A stretch of DNA of 60,000 bases from Owenia fusiformis (lineage: Eukaryota; Annelida; Polychaeta; Sabellida; Oweniidae): the NCBI GenBank assembly GCA_903813345.2, contig CAIIXF020000001.1:25535915-25595914 (forward strand), read 5' to 3'. The notes beneath the pieces were generated by a model that saw nothing but the letters and a program-made list of their open reading frames with translations, was not told the DNA's origin and searched no databases. Shown here one piece after another: positions 38,201 to 53,200 of the stretch (positions within the stretch are counted from its first letter, which is position 1; every line of letters begins with the position of its first letter). Both the position numbers and the translations under genes were made by a program.

Positions 38201-41200
38201 CAGCATCAGCTGTAGTTGTGTCAGCCACTGTAGTTGTAGCATCAGCTGCTGTAGTATCTGCCGTAGTTGCGTCAGCCACTGTAGTTGTGTCAGCTACTGT
38301 TGTTGTAACATCAGCCGTTGTTGCATCAGCAACTGTTGTTGCAGCATCAGCTGTAGTTGTGTCAGCCACTGTAGTTGTAGCATCAGCTGCTGTAGTATCT
38401 GCCGTAGTTGCGTCAGCCACTGTAGTTGTGTCAGCTACTGTTGTTGTAACATCAGCCGTTGTTGCATCAGCAACTGTTGTTGCAGCATCAGCTGTAGTTG
38501 TGTCAGCCACTGTAGTTGTAGCATCAGCTGCTGTAGTATCTGCCGTAGTTGCGTCAGCCACTGTAGTTGTGTCAGCTACTGTTGTTGTAACATCAGCCGT
38601 TGTTGCATCAGCAACTGTTGTTGCAGCATCAGCTGTAGTTGTGTCAGCCACTGTAGTTGTAGCATCAGCTGCTGTAGTATCTGCCGTAGTTGCGTCAGCC
38701 ACTGTAGTTGTGTCAGCTACTGTTGTTGTAACATCAGCCGTTGTTGCATCAGCAACTGTTGTTGCAGCATCAGCTGTAGTTGTGTCAGCCACTGTAGTTG
38801 TAGCATCAGCTGCTGTAGTATCTGCCGTAGTTGCGTCAGCCACTGTAGTTGTGTCAGCTACTGTTGTTGTAACATCAGCCGTTGTTGCATCAGCAACTGT
38901 TGTTGCAGCATCAGCTGTAGTTGTGTCAGCCACTGTAGTTGTAGCATCAGCTGCTGTAGTATCTGCCGTAGTTGCGTCAGCCACTGTAGTTGTGTCAGCT
39001 ACTGTTGTTGTAACATCAGCCGTTGTTGCATCAGCAACTGTTGTTGCAGCATCAGCTGTAGTTGTGTCAGCCACTGTAGTTGTAGCATCAGCTGCTGTAG
39101 TATCTGCCGTAGTTGCGTCAGCCACTGTAGTTGTGTCAGCTACTGTTGTTGTAACATCAGCCGTTGTTGCATCAGCAACTGTTGTTGCAGCATCAGCTGT
39201 AGTTGTGTCAGCCACTGTAGTTGTAGCATCAGCTGCTGTAGTATCTGCCGTAGTTGCGTCAGCCACTGTAGTTGTGTCAGCTACTGTTGTTGTAACATCA
39301 GCCGTTGTTGCATCAGCAACTGTTGTTGCAGCATCAGCTGTAGTTGTGTCAGCCACTGTAGTTGTAGCATCAGCTGCTGTAGTATCTGCCGTAGTTGCGT
39401 CAGCCACTGTAGTTGTGTCAGCTACTGTTGTTGTAACATCAGCCGTTGTTGCATCAGCAACTGTTGTTGCAGCATCAGCTGTAGTTGTGTCAGCCACTGT
39501 AGTTGTAGCATCAGCTGCTGTAGTATCTGCCGTAGTTGCGTCAGCCACTGTAGTTGTGTCAGCTACTGTTGTTGTAACATCAGCCGTTGTTGCATCAGCA
39601 ACTGTTGTTGCAGCATCAGCTGTAGTTGTGTCAGCCACTGTAGTTGTAGCATCAGCTGCTGTAGTATCTGCCGTAGTTGCGTCAGCCACTGTAGTTGTGT
39701 CAGCTACTGTTGTTGTAACATCAGCCGTTGTTGCATCAGCAACTGTTGTTGCAGCATCAGCTGTAGTTGTGTCAGCCACTGTAGTTGTAGCATCAGCTGC
39801 TGTAGTATCTGCCGTAGTTGCGTCAGCCACTGTAGTTGTGTCAGCTACTGTTGTTGTAACATCAGCCGTTGTTGCATCAGCAACTGTTGTTGCAGCATCA
39901 GCTGTAGTTGTGTCAGCCACTGTAGTTGTAGCATCAGCTGCTGTAGTATCTGCCGTAGTTGCGTCAGCCACTGTAGTTGTGTCAGCTACTGTTGTTGTAA
40001 CATCAGCCGTTGTTGCATCAGCAACTGTTGTTGCAGCATCAGCTGTAGTTGTGTCAGCCACTGTAGTTGTAGCATCAGCTGCTGTAGTATCTGCCGTAGT
40101 TGCGTCAGCCACTGTAGTTGTGTCAGCTACTGTTGTTGTAACATCAGCCGTTGTTGCATCAGCAACTGTTGTTGCAGCATCAGCTGTAGTTGTGTCAGCC
40201 ACTGTAGTTGTAGCATCAGCTGCTGTAGTATCTGCCGTAGTTGCGTCAGCCACTGTAGTTGTGTCAGCTACTGTTGTTGTAACATCAGCCGTTGTTGCAT
40301 CAGCAACTGTTGTTGCAGCATCAGCTGTAGTTGTGTCAGCCACTGTAGTTGTAGCATCAGCTGCTGTAGTATCTGCCGTAGTTGCGTCAGCCACTGTAGT
40401 TGTGTCAGCTACTGTTGTTGTAACATCAGCCGTTGTTGCATCAGCAACTGTTGTTGCAGCATCAGCTGTAGTTGTGTCAGCCACTGTAGTTGTAGCATCA
40501 GCTGCTGTAGTATCTGCCGTAGTTGCGTCAGCCACTGTAGTTGTGTCAGCTACTGTTGTTGTAACATCAGCCGTTGTTGCATCAGCAACTGTTGTTGCAG
40601 CATCAGCTGTAGTTGTGTCAGCCACTGTAGTTGTAGCATCAGCTGCTGTAGTATCTGCCGTAGTTGCGTCAGCCACTGTAGTTGTGTCAGCTACTGTTGT
40701 TGTAACATCAGCCGTTGTTGCATCAGCAACTGTTGTTGCAGCATCAGCTGTAGTTGTGTCAGCCACTGTAGTTGTAGCATCAGCTGCTGTAGTATCTGCC
40801 GTAGTTGCGTCAGCCACTGTAGTTGTGTCAGCTACTGTTGTTGTAACATCAGCCGTTGTTGCATCAGCAACTGTTGTTGCAGCATCAGCTGTAGTTGTGT
40901 CAGCCACTGTAGTTGTAGCATCAGCTGCTGTAGTATCTGCCGTAGTTGCGTCAGCCACTGTAGTTGTGTCAGCTACTGTTGTTGTAACATCAGCCGTTGT
41001 TGCATCAGCAACTGTTGTTGCAGCATCAGCTGTAGTTGTGTCAGCCACTGTAGTTGTAGCATCAGCTGCTGTAGTATCTGCCGTAGTTGCGTCAGCCACT
41101 GTAGTTGTGTCAGCTACTGTTGTTGTAACATCAGCCGTTGTTGCATCAGCAACTGTTGTTGCAGCATCAGCTGTAGTTGTGTCAGCCACTGTAGTTGTAG

Positions 41201-44200
41201 CATCAGCTGCTGTAGTATCTGCCGTAGTTGCGTCAGCCACTGTAGTTGTGTCAGCTACTGTTGTTGTAACATCAGCCGTTGTTGCATCAGCAACTGTTGT
41301 TGCAGCATCAGCTGTAGTTGTGTCAGCCACTGTAGTTGTAGCATCAGCTGCTGTAGTATCTGCCGTAGTTGCGTCAGCCACTGTAGTTGTGTCAGCTACT
41401 GTTGTTGTAACATCAGCCGTTGTTGCATCAGCAACTGTTGTTGCAGCATCAGCTGTAGTTGTGTCAGCCACTGTAGTTGTAGCATCAGCTGCTGTAGTAT
41501 CTGCCGTAGTTGCGTCAGCCACTGTAGTTGTGTCAGCTACTGTTGTTGTAACATCAGCCGTTGTTGCATCAGCAACTGTTGTTGCAGCATCAGCTGTAGT
41601 TGTGTCAGCCACTGTAGTTGTAGCATCAGCTGCTGTAGTATCTGCCGTAGTTGCGTCAGCCACTGTAGTTGTGTCAGCTACTGTTGTTGTAACATCAGCC
41701 GTTGTTGCATCAGCAACTGTTGTTGCAGCATCAGCTGTAGTTGTGTCAGCCACTGTAGTTGTAGCATCAGCTGCTGTAGTATCTGCCGTAGTTGCGTCAG
41801 CCACTGTAGTTGTGTCAGCTACTGTTGTTGTAACATCAGCCGTTGTTGCATCAGCAACTGTTGTTGCAGCATCAGCTGTAGTTGTGTCAGCCACTGTAGT
41901 TGTAGCATCAGCTGCTGTAGTATCTGCCGTAGTTGCGTCAGCCACTGTAGTTGTGTCAGCTACTGTTGTTGTAACATCAGCCGTTGTTGCATCAGCAACT
42001 GTTGTTGCAGCATCAGCTGTAGTTGTGTCAGCCACTGTAGTTGTAGCATCAGCTGCTGTAGTATCTGCCGTAGTTGCGTCAGCCACTGTAGTTGTGTCAG
42101 CTACTGTTGTTGTAACATCAGCCGTTGTTGCATCAGCAACTGTTGTTGCAGCATCAGCTGTAGTTGTGTCAGCCACTGTAGTTGTAGCATCAGCTGCTGT
42201 AGTATCTGCCGTAGTTGCGTCAGCCACTGTAGTTGTGTCAGCTACTGTTGTTGTAACATCAGCCGTTGTTGCATCAGCAACTGTTGTTGCAGCATCAGCT
42301 GTAGTTGTGTCAGCCACTGTAGTTGTAGCATCAGCTGCTGTAGTATCTGCCGTAGTTGCGTCAGCCACTGTAGTTGTGTCAGCTACTGTTGTTGTAACAT
42401 CAGCCGTTGTTGCATCAGCAACTGTTGTTGCAGCATCAGCTGTAGTTGTGTCAGCCACTGTAGTTGTAGCATCAGCTGCTGTAGTATCTGCCGTAGTTGC
42501 GTCAGCCACTGTAGTTGTGTCAGCTACTGTTGTTGTAACATCAGCCGTTGTTGCATCAGCAACTGTTGTTGCAGCATCAGCTGTAGTTGTGTCAGCCACT
42601 GTAGTTGTAGCATCAGCTGCTGTAGTATCTGCCGTAGTTGCGTCAGCCACTGTAGTTGTGTCAGCTACTGTTGTTGTAACATCAGCCGTTGTTGCATCAG
42701 CAACTGTTGTTGCAGCATCAGCTGTAGTTGTGTCAGCCACTGTAGTTGTAGCATCAGCTGCTGTAGTATCTGCCGTAGTTGCGTCAGCCACTGTAGTTGT
42801 GTCAGCTACTGTTGTTGTAACATCAGCCGTTGTTGCATCAGCAACTGTTGTTGCAGCATCAGCTGTAGTTGTGTCAGCCACTGTAGTTGTAGCATCAGCT
42901 GCTGTAGTATCTGCCGTAGTTGCGTCAGCCACTGTAGTTGTGTCAGCTACTGTTGTTGTAACATCAGCCGTTGTTGCATCAGCAACTGTTGTTGCAGCAT
43001 CAGCTGTAGTTGTGTCAGCCACTGTAGTTGTAGCATCAGCTGCTGTAGTATCTGCCGTAGTTGCGTCAGCCACTGTAGTTGTGTCAGCTACTGTTGTTGT
43101 AACATCAGCCGTTGTTGCATCAGCAACTGTTGTTGCAGCATCAGCTGTAGTTGTGTCAGCCACTGTAGTTGTAGCATCAGCTGCTGTAGTATCTGCCGTA
43201 GTTGCGTCAGCCACTGTAGTTGTGTCAGCTACTGTTGTTGTAACATCAGCCGTTGTTGCATCAGCAACTGTTGTTGCAGCATCAGCTGTAGTTGTGTCAG
43301 CCACTGTAGTTGTAGCATCAGCTGCTGTAGTATCTGCCGTAGTTGCGTCAGCCACTGTAGTTGTGTCAGCTACTGTTGTTGTAACATCAGCCGTTGTTGC
43401 ATCAGCAACTGTTGTTGCAGCATCAGCTGTAGTTGTGTCAGCCACTGTAGTTGTAGCATCAGCTGCTGTAGTATCTGCCGTAGTTGCGTCAGCCACTGTA
43501 GTTGTGTCAGCTACTGTTGTTGTAACATCAGCCGTTGTTGCATCAGCAACTGTTGTTGCAGCATCAGCTGTAGTTGTGTCAGCCACTGTAGTTGTAGCAT
43601 CAGCTGCTGTAGTATCTGCCGTAGTTGCGTCAGCCACTGTAGTTGTGTCAGCTACTGTTGTTGTAACATCAGCCGTTGTTGCATCAGCAACTGTTGTTGC
43701 AGCATCAGCTGTAGTTGTGTCAGCCACTGTAGTTGTAGCATCAGCTGCTGTAGTATCTGCCGTAGTTGCGTCAGCCACTGTAGTTGTGTCAGCTACTGTT
43801 GTTGTAACATCAGCCGTTGTTGCATCAGCAACTGTTGTTGCAGCATCAGCTGTAGTTGTGTCAGCCACTGTAGTTGTAGCATCAGCTGCTGTAGTATCTG
43901 CCGTAGTTGCGTCAGCCACTGTAGTTGTGTCAGCTACTGTTGTTGTAACATCAGCCGTTGTTGCATCAGCAACTGTTGTTGCAGCATCAGCTGTAGTTGT
44001 GTCAGCCACTGTAGTTGTAGCATCAGCTGCTGTAGTATCTGCCGTAGTTGCGTCAGCCACTGTAGTTGTGTCAGCTACTGTTGTTGTAACATCAGCCGTT
44101 GTTGCATCAGCAACTGTTGTTGCAGCATCAGCTGTAGTTGTGTCAGCCACTGTAGTTGTAGCATCAGCTGCTGTAGTATCTGCCGTAGTTGCGTCAGCCA

Positions 44201-47200
44201 CTGTAGTTGTGTCAGCTACTGTTGTTGTAACATCAGCCGTTGTTGCATCAGCAACTGTTGTTGCAGCATCAGCTGTAGTTGTGTCAGCCACTGTAGTTGT
44301 AGCATCAGCTGCTGTAGTATCTGCCGTAGTTGCGTCAGCCACTGTAGTTGTGTCAGCTACTGTTGTTGTAACATCAGCCGTTGTTGCATCAGCAACTGTT
44401 GTTGCAGCATCAGCTGTAGTTGTGTCAGCCACTGTAGTTGTAGCATCAGCTGCTGTAGTATCTGCCGTAGTTGCGTCAGCCACTGTAGTTGTGTCAGCTA
44501 CTGTTGTTGTAACATCAGCCGTTGTTGCATCAGCAACTGTTGTTGCAGCATCAGCTGTAGTTGTGTCAGCCACTGTAGTTGTAGCATCAGCTGCTGTAGT
44601 ATCTGCCGTAGTTGCGTCAGCCACTGTAGTTGTGTCAGCTACTGTTGTTGTAACATCAGCCGTTGTTGCATCAGCAACTGTTGTTGCAGCATCAGCTGTA
44701 GTTGTGTCAGCCACTGTAGTTGTAGCATCAGCTGCTGTAGTATCTGCCGTAGTTGCGTCAGCCACTGTAGTTGTGTCAGCTACTGTTGTTGTAACATCAG
44801 CCGTTGTTGCATCAGCAACTGTTGTTGCAGCATCAGCTGTAGTTGTGTCAGCCACTGTAGTTGTAGCATCAGCTGCTGTAGTATCTGCCGTAGTTGCGTC
44901 AGCCACTGTAGTTGTGTCAGCTACTGTTGTTGTAACATCAGCCGTTGTTGCATCAGCAACTGTTGTTGCAGCATCAGCTGTAGTTGTGTCAGCCACTGTA
45001 GTTGTAGCATCAGCTGCTGTAGTATCTGCCGTAGTTGCGTCAGCCACTGTAGTTGTGTCAGCTACTGTTGTTGTAACATCAGCCGTTGTTGCATCAGCAA
45101 CTGTTGTTGCAGCATCAGCTGTAGTTGTGTCAGCCACTGTAGTTGTAGCATCAGCTGCTGTAGTATCTGCCGTAGTTGCGTCAGCCACTGTAGTTGTGTC
45201 AGCTACTGTTGTTGTAACATCAGCCGTTGTTGCATCAGCAACTGTTGTTGCAGCATCAGCTGTAGTTGTGTCAGCCACTGTAGTTGTAGCATCAGCTGCT
45301 GTAGTATCTGCCGTAGTTGCGTCAGCCACTGTAGTTGTGTCAGCTACTGTTGTTGTAACATCAGCCGTTGTTGCATCAGCAACTGTTGTTGCAGCATCAG
45401 CTGTAGTTGTGTCAGCCACTGTAGTTGTAGCATCAGCTGCTGTAGTATCTGCCGTAGTTGCGTCAGCCACTGTAGTTGTGTCAGCTACTGTTGTTGTAAC
45501 ATCAGCCGTTGTTGCATCAGCAACTGTTGTTGCAGCATCAGCTGTAGTTGTGTCAGCCACTGTAGTTGTAGCATCAGCTGCTGTAGTATCTGCCGTAGTT
45601 GCGTCAGCCACTGTAGTTGTGTCAGCTACTGTTGTTGTAACATCAGCCGTTGTTGCATCAGCAACTGTTGTTGCAGCATCAGCTGTAGTTGTGTCAGCCA
45701 CTGTAGTTGTAGCATCAGCTGCTGTAGTATCTGCCGTAGTTGCGTCAGCCACTGTAGTTGTGTCAGCTACTGTTGTTGTAACATCAGCCGTTGTTGCATC
45801 AGCAACTGTTGTTGCAGCATCAGCTGTAGTTGTGTCAGCCACTGTAGTTGTAGCATCAGCTGCTGTAGTATCTGCCGTAGTTGCGTCAGCCACTGTAGTT
45901 GTGTCAGCTACTGTTGTTGTAACATCAGCCGTTGTTGCATCAGCAACTGTTGTTGCAGCATCAGCTGTAGTTGTGTCAGCCACTGTAGTTGTAGCATCAG
46001 CTGCTGTAGTATCTGCCGTAGTTGCGTCAGCCACTGTAGTTGTGTCAGCTACTGTTGTTGTAACATCAGCCGTTGTTGCATCAGCAACTGTTGTTGCAGC
46101 ATCAGCTGTAGTTGTGTCAGCCACTGTAGTTGTAGCATCAGCTGCTGTAGTATCTGCCGTAGTTGCGTCAGCCACTGTAGTTGTGTCAGCTACTGTTGTT
46201 GTAACATCAGCCGTTGTTGCATCAGCAACTGTTGTTGCAGCATCAGCTGTAGTTGTGTCAGCCACTGTAGTTGTAGCATCAGCTGCTGTAGTATCTGCCG
46301 TAGTTGCGTCAGCCACTGTAGTTGTGTCAGCTACTGTTGTTGTAACATCAGCCGTTGTTGCATCAGCAACTGTTGTTGCAGCATCAGCTGTAGTTGTGTC
46401 AGCCACTGTAGTTGTAGCATCAGCTGCTGTAGTATCTGCCGTAGTTGCGTCAGCCACTGTAGTTGTGTCAGCTACTGTTGTTGTAACATCAGCCGTTGTT
46501 GCATCAGCAACTGTTGTTGCAGCATCAGCTGTAGTTGTGTCAGCCACTGTAGTTGTAGCATCAGCTGCTGTAGTATCTGCCGTAGTTGCGTCAGCCACTG
46601 TAGTTGTGTCAGCTACTGTTGTTGTAACATCAGCCGTTGTTGCATCAGCAACTGTTGTTGCAGCATCAGCTGTAGTTGTGTCAGCCACTGTAGTTGTAGC
46701 ATCAGCTGCTGTAGTATCTGCCGTAGTTGCGTCAGCCACTGTAGTTGTGTCAGCTACTGTTGTTGTAACATCAGCCGTTGTTGCATCAGCAACTGTTGTT
46801 GCAGCATCAGCTGTAGTTGTGTCAGCCACTGTAGTTGTAGCATCAGCTGCTGTAGTATCTGCCGTAGTTGCGTCAGCCACTGTAGTTGTGTCAGCTACTG
46901 TTGTTGTAACATCAGCCGTTGTTGCATCAGCAACTGTTGTTGCAGCATCAGCTGTAGTTGTGTCAGCCACTGTAGTTGTAGCATCAGCTGCTGTAGTATC
47001 TGCCGTAGTTGCGTCAGCCACTGTAGTTGTGTCAGCTACTGTTGTTGTAACATCAGCCGTTGTTGCATCAGCAACTGTTGTTGCAGCATCAGCTGTAGTT
47101 GTGTCAGCCACTGTAGTTGTAGCATCAGCTGCTGTAGTATCTGCCGTAGTTGCGTCAGCCACTGTAGTTGTGTCAGCTACTGTTGTTGTAACATCAGCCG

Positions 47201-50200
47201 TTGTTGCATCAGCAACTGTTGTTGCAGCATCAGCTGTAGTTGTGTCAGCCACTGTAGTTGTAGCATCAGCTGCTGTAGTATCTGCCGTAGTTGCGTCAGC
47301 CACTGTAGTTGTGTCAGCTACTGTTGTTGTAACATCAGCCGTTGTTGCATCAGCAACTGTTGTTGCAGCATCAGCTGTAGTTGTGTCAGCCACTGTAGTT
47401 GTAGCATCAGCTGCTGTAGTATCTGCCGTAGTTGCGTCAGCCACTGTAGTTGTGTCAGCTACTGTTGTTGTAACATCAGCCGTTGTTGCATCAGCAACTG
47501 TTGTTGCAGCATCAGCTGTAGTTGTGTCAGCCACTGTAGTTGTAGCATCAGCTGCTGTAGTATCTGCCGTAGTTGCGTCAGCCACTGTAGTTGTGTCAGC
47601 TACTGTTGTTGTAACATCAGCCGTTGTTGCATCAGCAACTGTTGTTGCAGCATCAGCTGTAGTTGTGTCAGCCACTGTAGTTGTAGCATCAGCTGCTGTA
47701 GTATCTGCCGTAGTTGCGTCAGCCACTGTAGTTGTGTCAGCTACTGTTGTTGTAACATCAGCCGTTGTTGCATCAGCAACTGTTGTTGCAGCATCAGCTG
47801 TAGTTGTGTCAGCCACTGTAGTTGTAGCATCAGCTGCTGTAGTATCTGCCGTAGTTGCGTCAGCCACTGTAGTTGTGTCAGCTACTGTTGTTGTAACATC
47901 AGCCGTTGTTGCATCAGCAACTGTTGTTGCAGCATCAGCTGTAGTTGTGTCAGCCACTGTAGTTGTAGCATCAGCTGCTGTAGTATCTGCCGTAGTTGCG
48001 TCAGCCACTGTAGTTGTGTCAGCTACTGTTGTTGTAACATCAGCCGTTGTTGCATCAGCAACTGTTGTTGCAGCATCAGCTGTAGTTGTGTCAGCCACTG
48101 TAGTTGTAGCATCAGCTGCTGTAGTATCTGCCGTAGTTGCGTCAGCCACTGTAGTTGTGTCAGCTACTGTTGTTGTAACATCAGCCGTTGTTGCATCAGC
48201 AACTGTTGTTGCAGCATCAGCTGTAGTTGTGTCAGCCACTGTAGTTGTAGCATCAGCTGCTGTAGTATCTGCCGTAGTTGCGTCAGCCACTGTAGTTGTG
48301 TCAGCTACTGTTGTTGTAACATCAGCCGTTGTTGCATCAGCAACTGTTGTTGCAGCATCAGCTGTAGTTGTGTCAGCCACTGTAGTTGTAGCATCAGCTG
48401 CTGTAGTATCTGCCGTAGTTGCGTCAGCCACTGTAGTTGTGTCAGCTACTGTTGTTGTAACATCAGCCGTTGTTGCATCAGCAACTGTTGTTGCAGCATC
48501 AGCTGTAGTTGTGTCAGCCACTGTAGTTGTAGCATCAGCTGCTGTAGTATCTGCCGTAGTTGCGTCAGCCACTGTAGTTGTGTCAGCTACTGTTGTTGTA
48601 ACATCAGCCGTTGTTGCATCAGCAACTGTTGTTGCAGCATCAGCTGTAGTTGTGTCAGCCACTGTAGTTGTAGCATCAGCTGCTGTAGTATCTGCCGTAG
48701 TTGCGTCAGCCACTGTAGTTGTGTCAGCTACTGTTGTTGTAACATCAGCCGTTGTTGCATCAGCAACTGTTGTTGCAGCATCAGCTGTAGTTGTGTCAGC
48801 CACTGTAGTTGTAGCATCAGCTGCTGTAGTATCTGCCGTAGTTGCGTCAGCCACTGTAGTTGTGTCAGCTACTGTTGTTGTAACATCAGCCGTTGTTGCA
48901 TCAGCAACTGTTGTTGCAGCATCAGCTGTAGTTGTGTCAGCCACTGTAGTTGTAGCATCAGCTGCTGTAGTATCTGCCGTAGTTGCGTCAGCCACTGTAG
49001 TTGTGTCAGCTACTGTTGTTGTAACATCAGCCGTTGTTGCATCAGCAACTGTTGTTGCAGCATCAGCTGTAGTTGTGTCAGCCACTGTAGTTGTAGCATC
49101 AGCTGCTGTAGTATCTGCCGTAGTTGCGTCAGCCACTGTAGTTGTGTCAGCTACTGTTGTTGTAACATCAGCCGTTGTTGCATCAGCAACTGTTGTTGCA
49201 GCATCAGCTGTAGTTGTGTCAGCCACTGTAGTTGTAGCATCAGCTGCTGTAGTATCTGCCGTAGTTGCGTCAGCCACTGTAGTTGTGTCAGCTACTGTTG
49301 TTGTAACATCAGCCGTTGTTGCATCAGCAACTGTTGTTGCAGCATCAGCTGTAGTTGTGTCAGCCACTGTAGTTGTAGCATCAGCTGCTGTAGTATCTGC
49401 CGTAGTTGCGTCAGCCACTGTAGTTGTGTCAGCTACTGTTGTTGTAACATCAGCCGTTGTTGCATCAGCAACTGTTGTTGCAGCATCAGCTGTAGTTGTG
49501 TCAGCCACTGTAGTTGTAGCATCAGCTGCTGTAGTATCTGCCGTAGTTGCGTCAGCCACTGTAGTTGTGTCAGCTACTGTTGTTGTAACATCAGCCGTTG
49601 TTGCATCAGCAACTGTTGTTGCAGCATCAGCTGTAGTTGTGTCAGCCACTGTAGTTGTAGCATCAGCTGCTGTAGTATCTGCCGTAGTTGCGTCAGCCAC
49701 TGTAGTTGTGTCAGCTACTGTTGTTGTAACATCAGCCGTTGTTGCATCAGCAACTGTTGTTGCAGCATCAGCTGTAGTTGTGTCAGCCACTGTAGTTGTA
49801 GCATCAGCTGCTGTAGTATCTGCCGTAGTTGCGTCAGCCACTGTAGTTGTGTCAGCTACTGTTGTTGTAACATCAGCCGTTGTTGCATCAGCAACTGTTG
49901 TTGCAGCATCAGCTGTAGTTGTGTCAGCCACTGTAGTTGTAGCATCAGCTGCTGTAGTATCTGCCGTAGTTGCGTCAGCCACTGTAGTTGTGTCAGCTAC
50001 TGTTGTTGTAACATCAGCCGTTGTTGCATCAGCAACTGTTGTTGCAGCATCAGCTGTAGTTGTGTCAGCCACTGTAGTTGTAGCATCAGCTGCTGTAGTA
50101 TCTGCCGTAGTTGCGTCAGCCACTGTAGTTGTGTCAGCTACTGTTGTTGTAACATCAGCCGTTGTTGCATCAGCAACTGTTGTTGCAGCATCAGCTGTAG

Positions 50201-53200
50201 TTGTGTCAGCCACTGTAGTTGTAGCATCAGCTGCTGTAGTATCTGCCGTAGTTGCGTCAGCCACTGTAGTTGTGTCAGCTACTGTTGTTGTAACATCAGC
50301 CGTTGTTGCATCAGCAACTGTTGTTGCAGCATCAGCTGTAGTTGTGTCAGCCACTGTAGTTGTAGCATCAGCTGCTGTAGTATCTGCCGTAGTTGCGTCA
50401 GCCACTGTAGTTGTGTCAGCTACTGTTGTTGTAACATCAGCCGTTGTTGCATCAGCAACTGTTGTTGCAGCATCAGCTGTAGTTGTGTCAGCCACTGTAG
50501 TTGTAGCATCAGCTGCTGTAGTATCTGCCGTAGTTGCGTCAGCCACTGTAGTTGTGTCAGCTACTGTTGTTGTAACATCAGCCGTTGTTGCATCAGCAAC
50601 TGTTGTTGCAGCATCAGCTGTAGTTGTGTCAGCCACTGTAGTTGTAGCATCAGCTGCTGTAGTATCTGCCGTAGTTGCGTCAGCCACTGTAGTTGTGTCA
50701 GCTACTGTTGTTGTAACATCAGCCGTTGTTGCATCAGCAACTGTTGTTGCAGCATCAGCTGTAGTTGTGTCAGCCACTGTAGTTGTAGCATCAGCTGCTG
50801 TAGTATCTGCCGTAGTTGCGTCAGCCACTGTAGTTGTGTCAGCTACTGTTGTTGTAACATCAGCCGTTGTTGCATCAGCAACTGTTGTTGCAGCATCAGC
50901 TGTAGTTGTGTCAGCCACTGTAGTTGTAGCATCAGCTGCTGTAGTATCTGCCGTAGTTGCGTCAGCCACTGTAGTTGTGTCAGCTACTGTTGTTGTAACA
51001 TCAGCCGTTGTTGCATCAGCAACTGTTGTTGCAGCATCAGCTGTAGTTGTGTCAGCCACTGTAGTTGTAGCATCAGCTGCTGTAGTATCTGCCGTAGTTG
51101 CGTCAGCCACTGTAGTTGTGTCAGCTACTGTTGTTGTAACATCAGCCGTTGTTGCATCAGCAACTGTTGTTGCAGCATCAGCTGTAGTTGTGTCAGCCAC
51201 TGTAGTTGTAGCATCAGCTGCTGTAGTATCTGCCGTAGTTGCGTCAGCCACTGTAGTTGTGTCAGCTACTGTTGTTGTAACATCAGCCGTTGTTGCATCA
51301 GCAACTGTTGTTGCAGCATCAGCTGTAGTTGTGTCAGCCACTGTAGTTGTAGCATCAGCTGCTGTAGTATCTGCCGTAGTTGCGTCAGCCACTGTAGTTG
51401 TGTCAGCTACTGTTGTTGTAACATCAGCCGTTGTTGCATCAGCAACTGTTGTTGCAGCATCAGCTGTAGTTGTGTCAGCCACTGTAGTTGTAGCATCAGC
51501 TGCTGTAGTATCTGCCGTAGTTGCGTCAGCCACTGTAGTTGTGTCAGCTACTGTTGTTGTAACATCAGCCGTTGTTGCATCAGCAACTGTTGTTGCAGCA
51601 TCAGCTGTAGTTGTGTCAGCCACTGTAGTTGTAGCATCAGCTGCTGTAGTATCTGCCGTAGTTGCGTCAGCCACTGTAGTTGTGTCAGCTACTGTTGTTG
51701 TAACATCAGCCGTTGTTGCATCAGCAACTGTTGTTGCAGCATCAGCTGTAGTTGTGTCAGCCACTGTAGTTGTAGCATCAGCTGCTGTAGTATCTGCCGT
51801 AGTTGCGTCAGCCACTGTAGTTGTGTCAGCTACTGTTGTTGTAACATCAGCCGTTGTTGCATCAGCAACTGTTGTTGCAGCATCAGCTGTAGTTGTGTCA
51901 GCCACTGTAGTTGTAGCATCAGCTGCTGTAGTATCTGCCGTAGTTGCGTCAGCCACTGTAGTTGTGTCAGCTACTGTTGTTGTAACATCAGCCGTTGTTG
52001 CATCAGCAACTGTTGTTGCAGCATCAGCTGTAGTTGTGTCAGCCACTGTAGTTGTAGCATCAGCTGCTGTAGTATCTGCCGTAGTTGCGTCAGCCACTGT
52101 AGTTGTGTCAGCTACTGTTGTTGTAACATCAGCCGTTGTTGCATCAGCAACTGTTGTTGCAGCATCAGCTGTAGTTGTGTCAGCCACTGTAGTTGTAGCA
52201 TCAGCTGCTGTAGTATCTGCCGTAGTTGCGTCAGCCACTGTAGTTGTGTCAGCTACTGTTGTTGTAACATCAGCCGTTGTTGCATCAGCAACTGTTGTTG
52301 CAGCATCAGCTGTAGTTGTGTCAGCCACTGTAGTTGTAGCATCAGCTGCTGTAGTATCTGCCGTAGTTGCGTCAGCCACTGTAGTTGTGTCAGCTACTGT
52401 TGTTGTAACATCAGCCGTTGTTGCATCAGCAACTGTTGTTGCAGCATCAGCTGTAGTTGTGTCAGCCACTGTAGTTGTAGCATCAGCTGCTGTAGTATCT
52501 GCCGTAGTTGCGTCAGCCACTGTAGTTGTGTCAGCTACTGTTGTTGTAACATCAGCCGTTGTTGCATCAGCAACTGTTGTTGCAGCATCAGCTGTAGTTG
52601 TGTCAGCCACTGTAGTTGTAGCATCAGCTGCTGTAGTATCTGCCGTAGTTGCGTCAGCCACTGTAGTTGTGTCAGCTACTGTTGTTGTAACATCAGCCGT
52701 TGTTGCATCAGCAACTGTTGTTGCAGCATCAGCTGTAGTTGTGTCAGCCACTGTAGTTGTAGCATCAGCTGCTGTAGTATCTGCCGTAGTTGCGTCAGCC
52801 ACTGTAGTTGTGTCAGCTACTGTTGTTGTAACATCAGCCGTTGTTGCATCAGCAACTGTTGTTGCAGCATCAGCTGTAGTTGTGTCAGCCACTGTAGTTG
52901 TAGCATCAGCTGCTGTAGTATCTGCCGTAGTTGCGTCAGCCACTGTAGTTGTGTCAGCTACTGTTGTTGTAACATCAGCCGTTGTTGCATCAGCAACTGT
53001 TGTTGCAGCATCAGCTGTAGTTGTGTCAGCCACTGTAGTTGTAGCATCAGCTGCTGTAGTATCTGCCGTAGTTGCGTCAGCCACTGTAGTTGTGTCAGCT
53101 ACTGTTGTTGTAACATCAGCCGTTGTTGCATCAGCAACTGTTGTTGCAGCATCAGCTGTAGTTGTGTCAGCCACTGTAGTTGTAGCATCAGCTGCTGTAG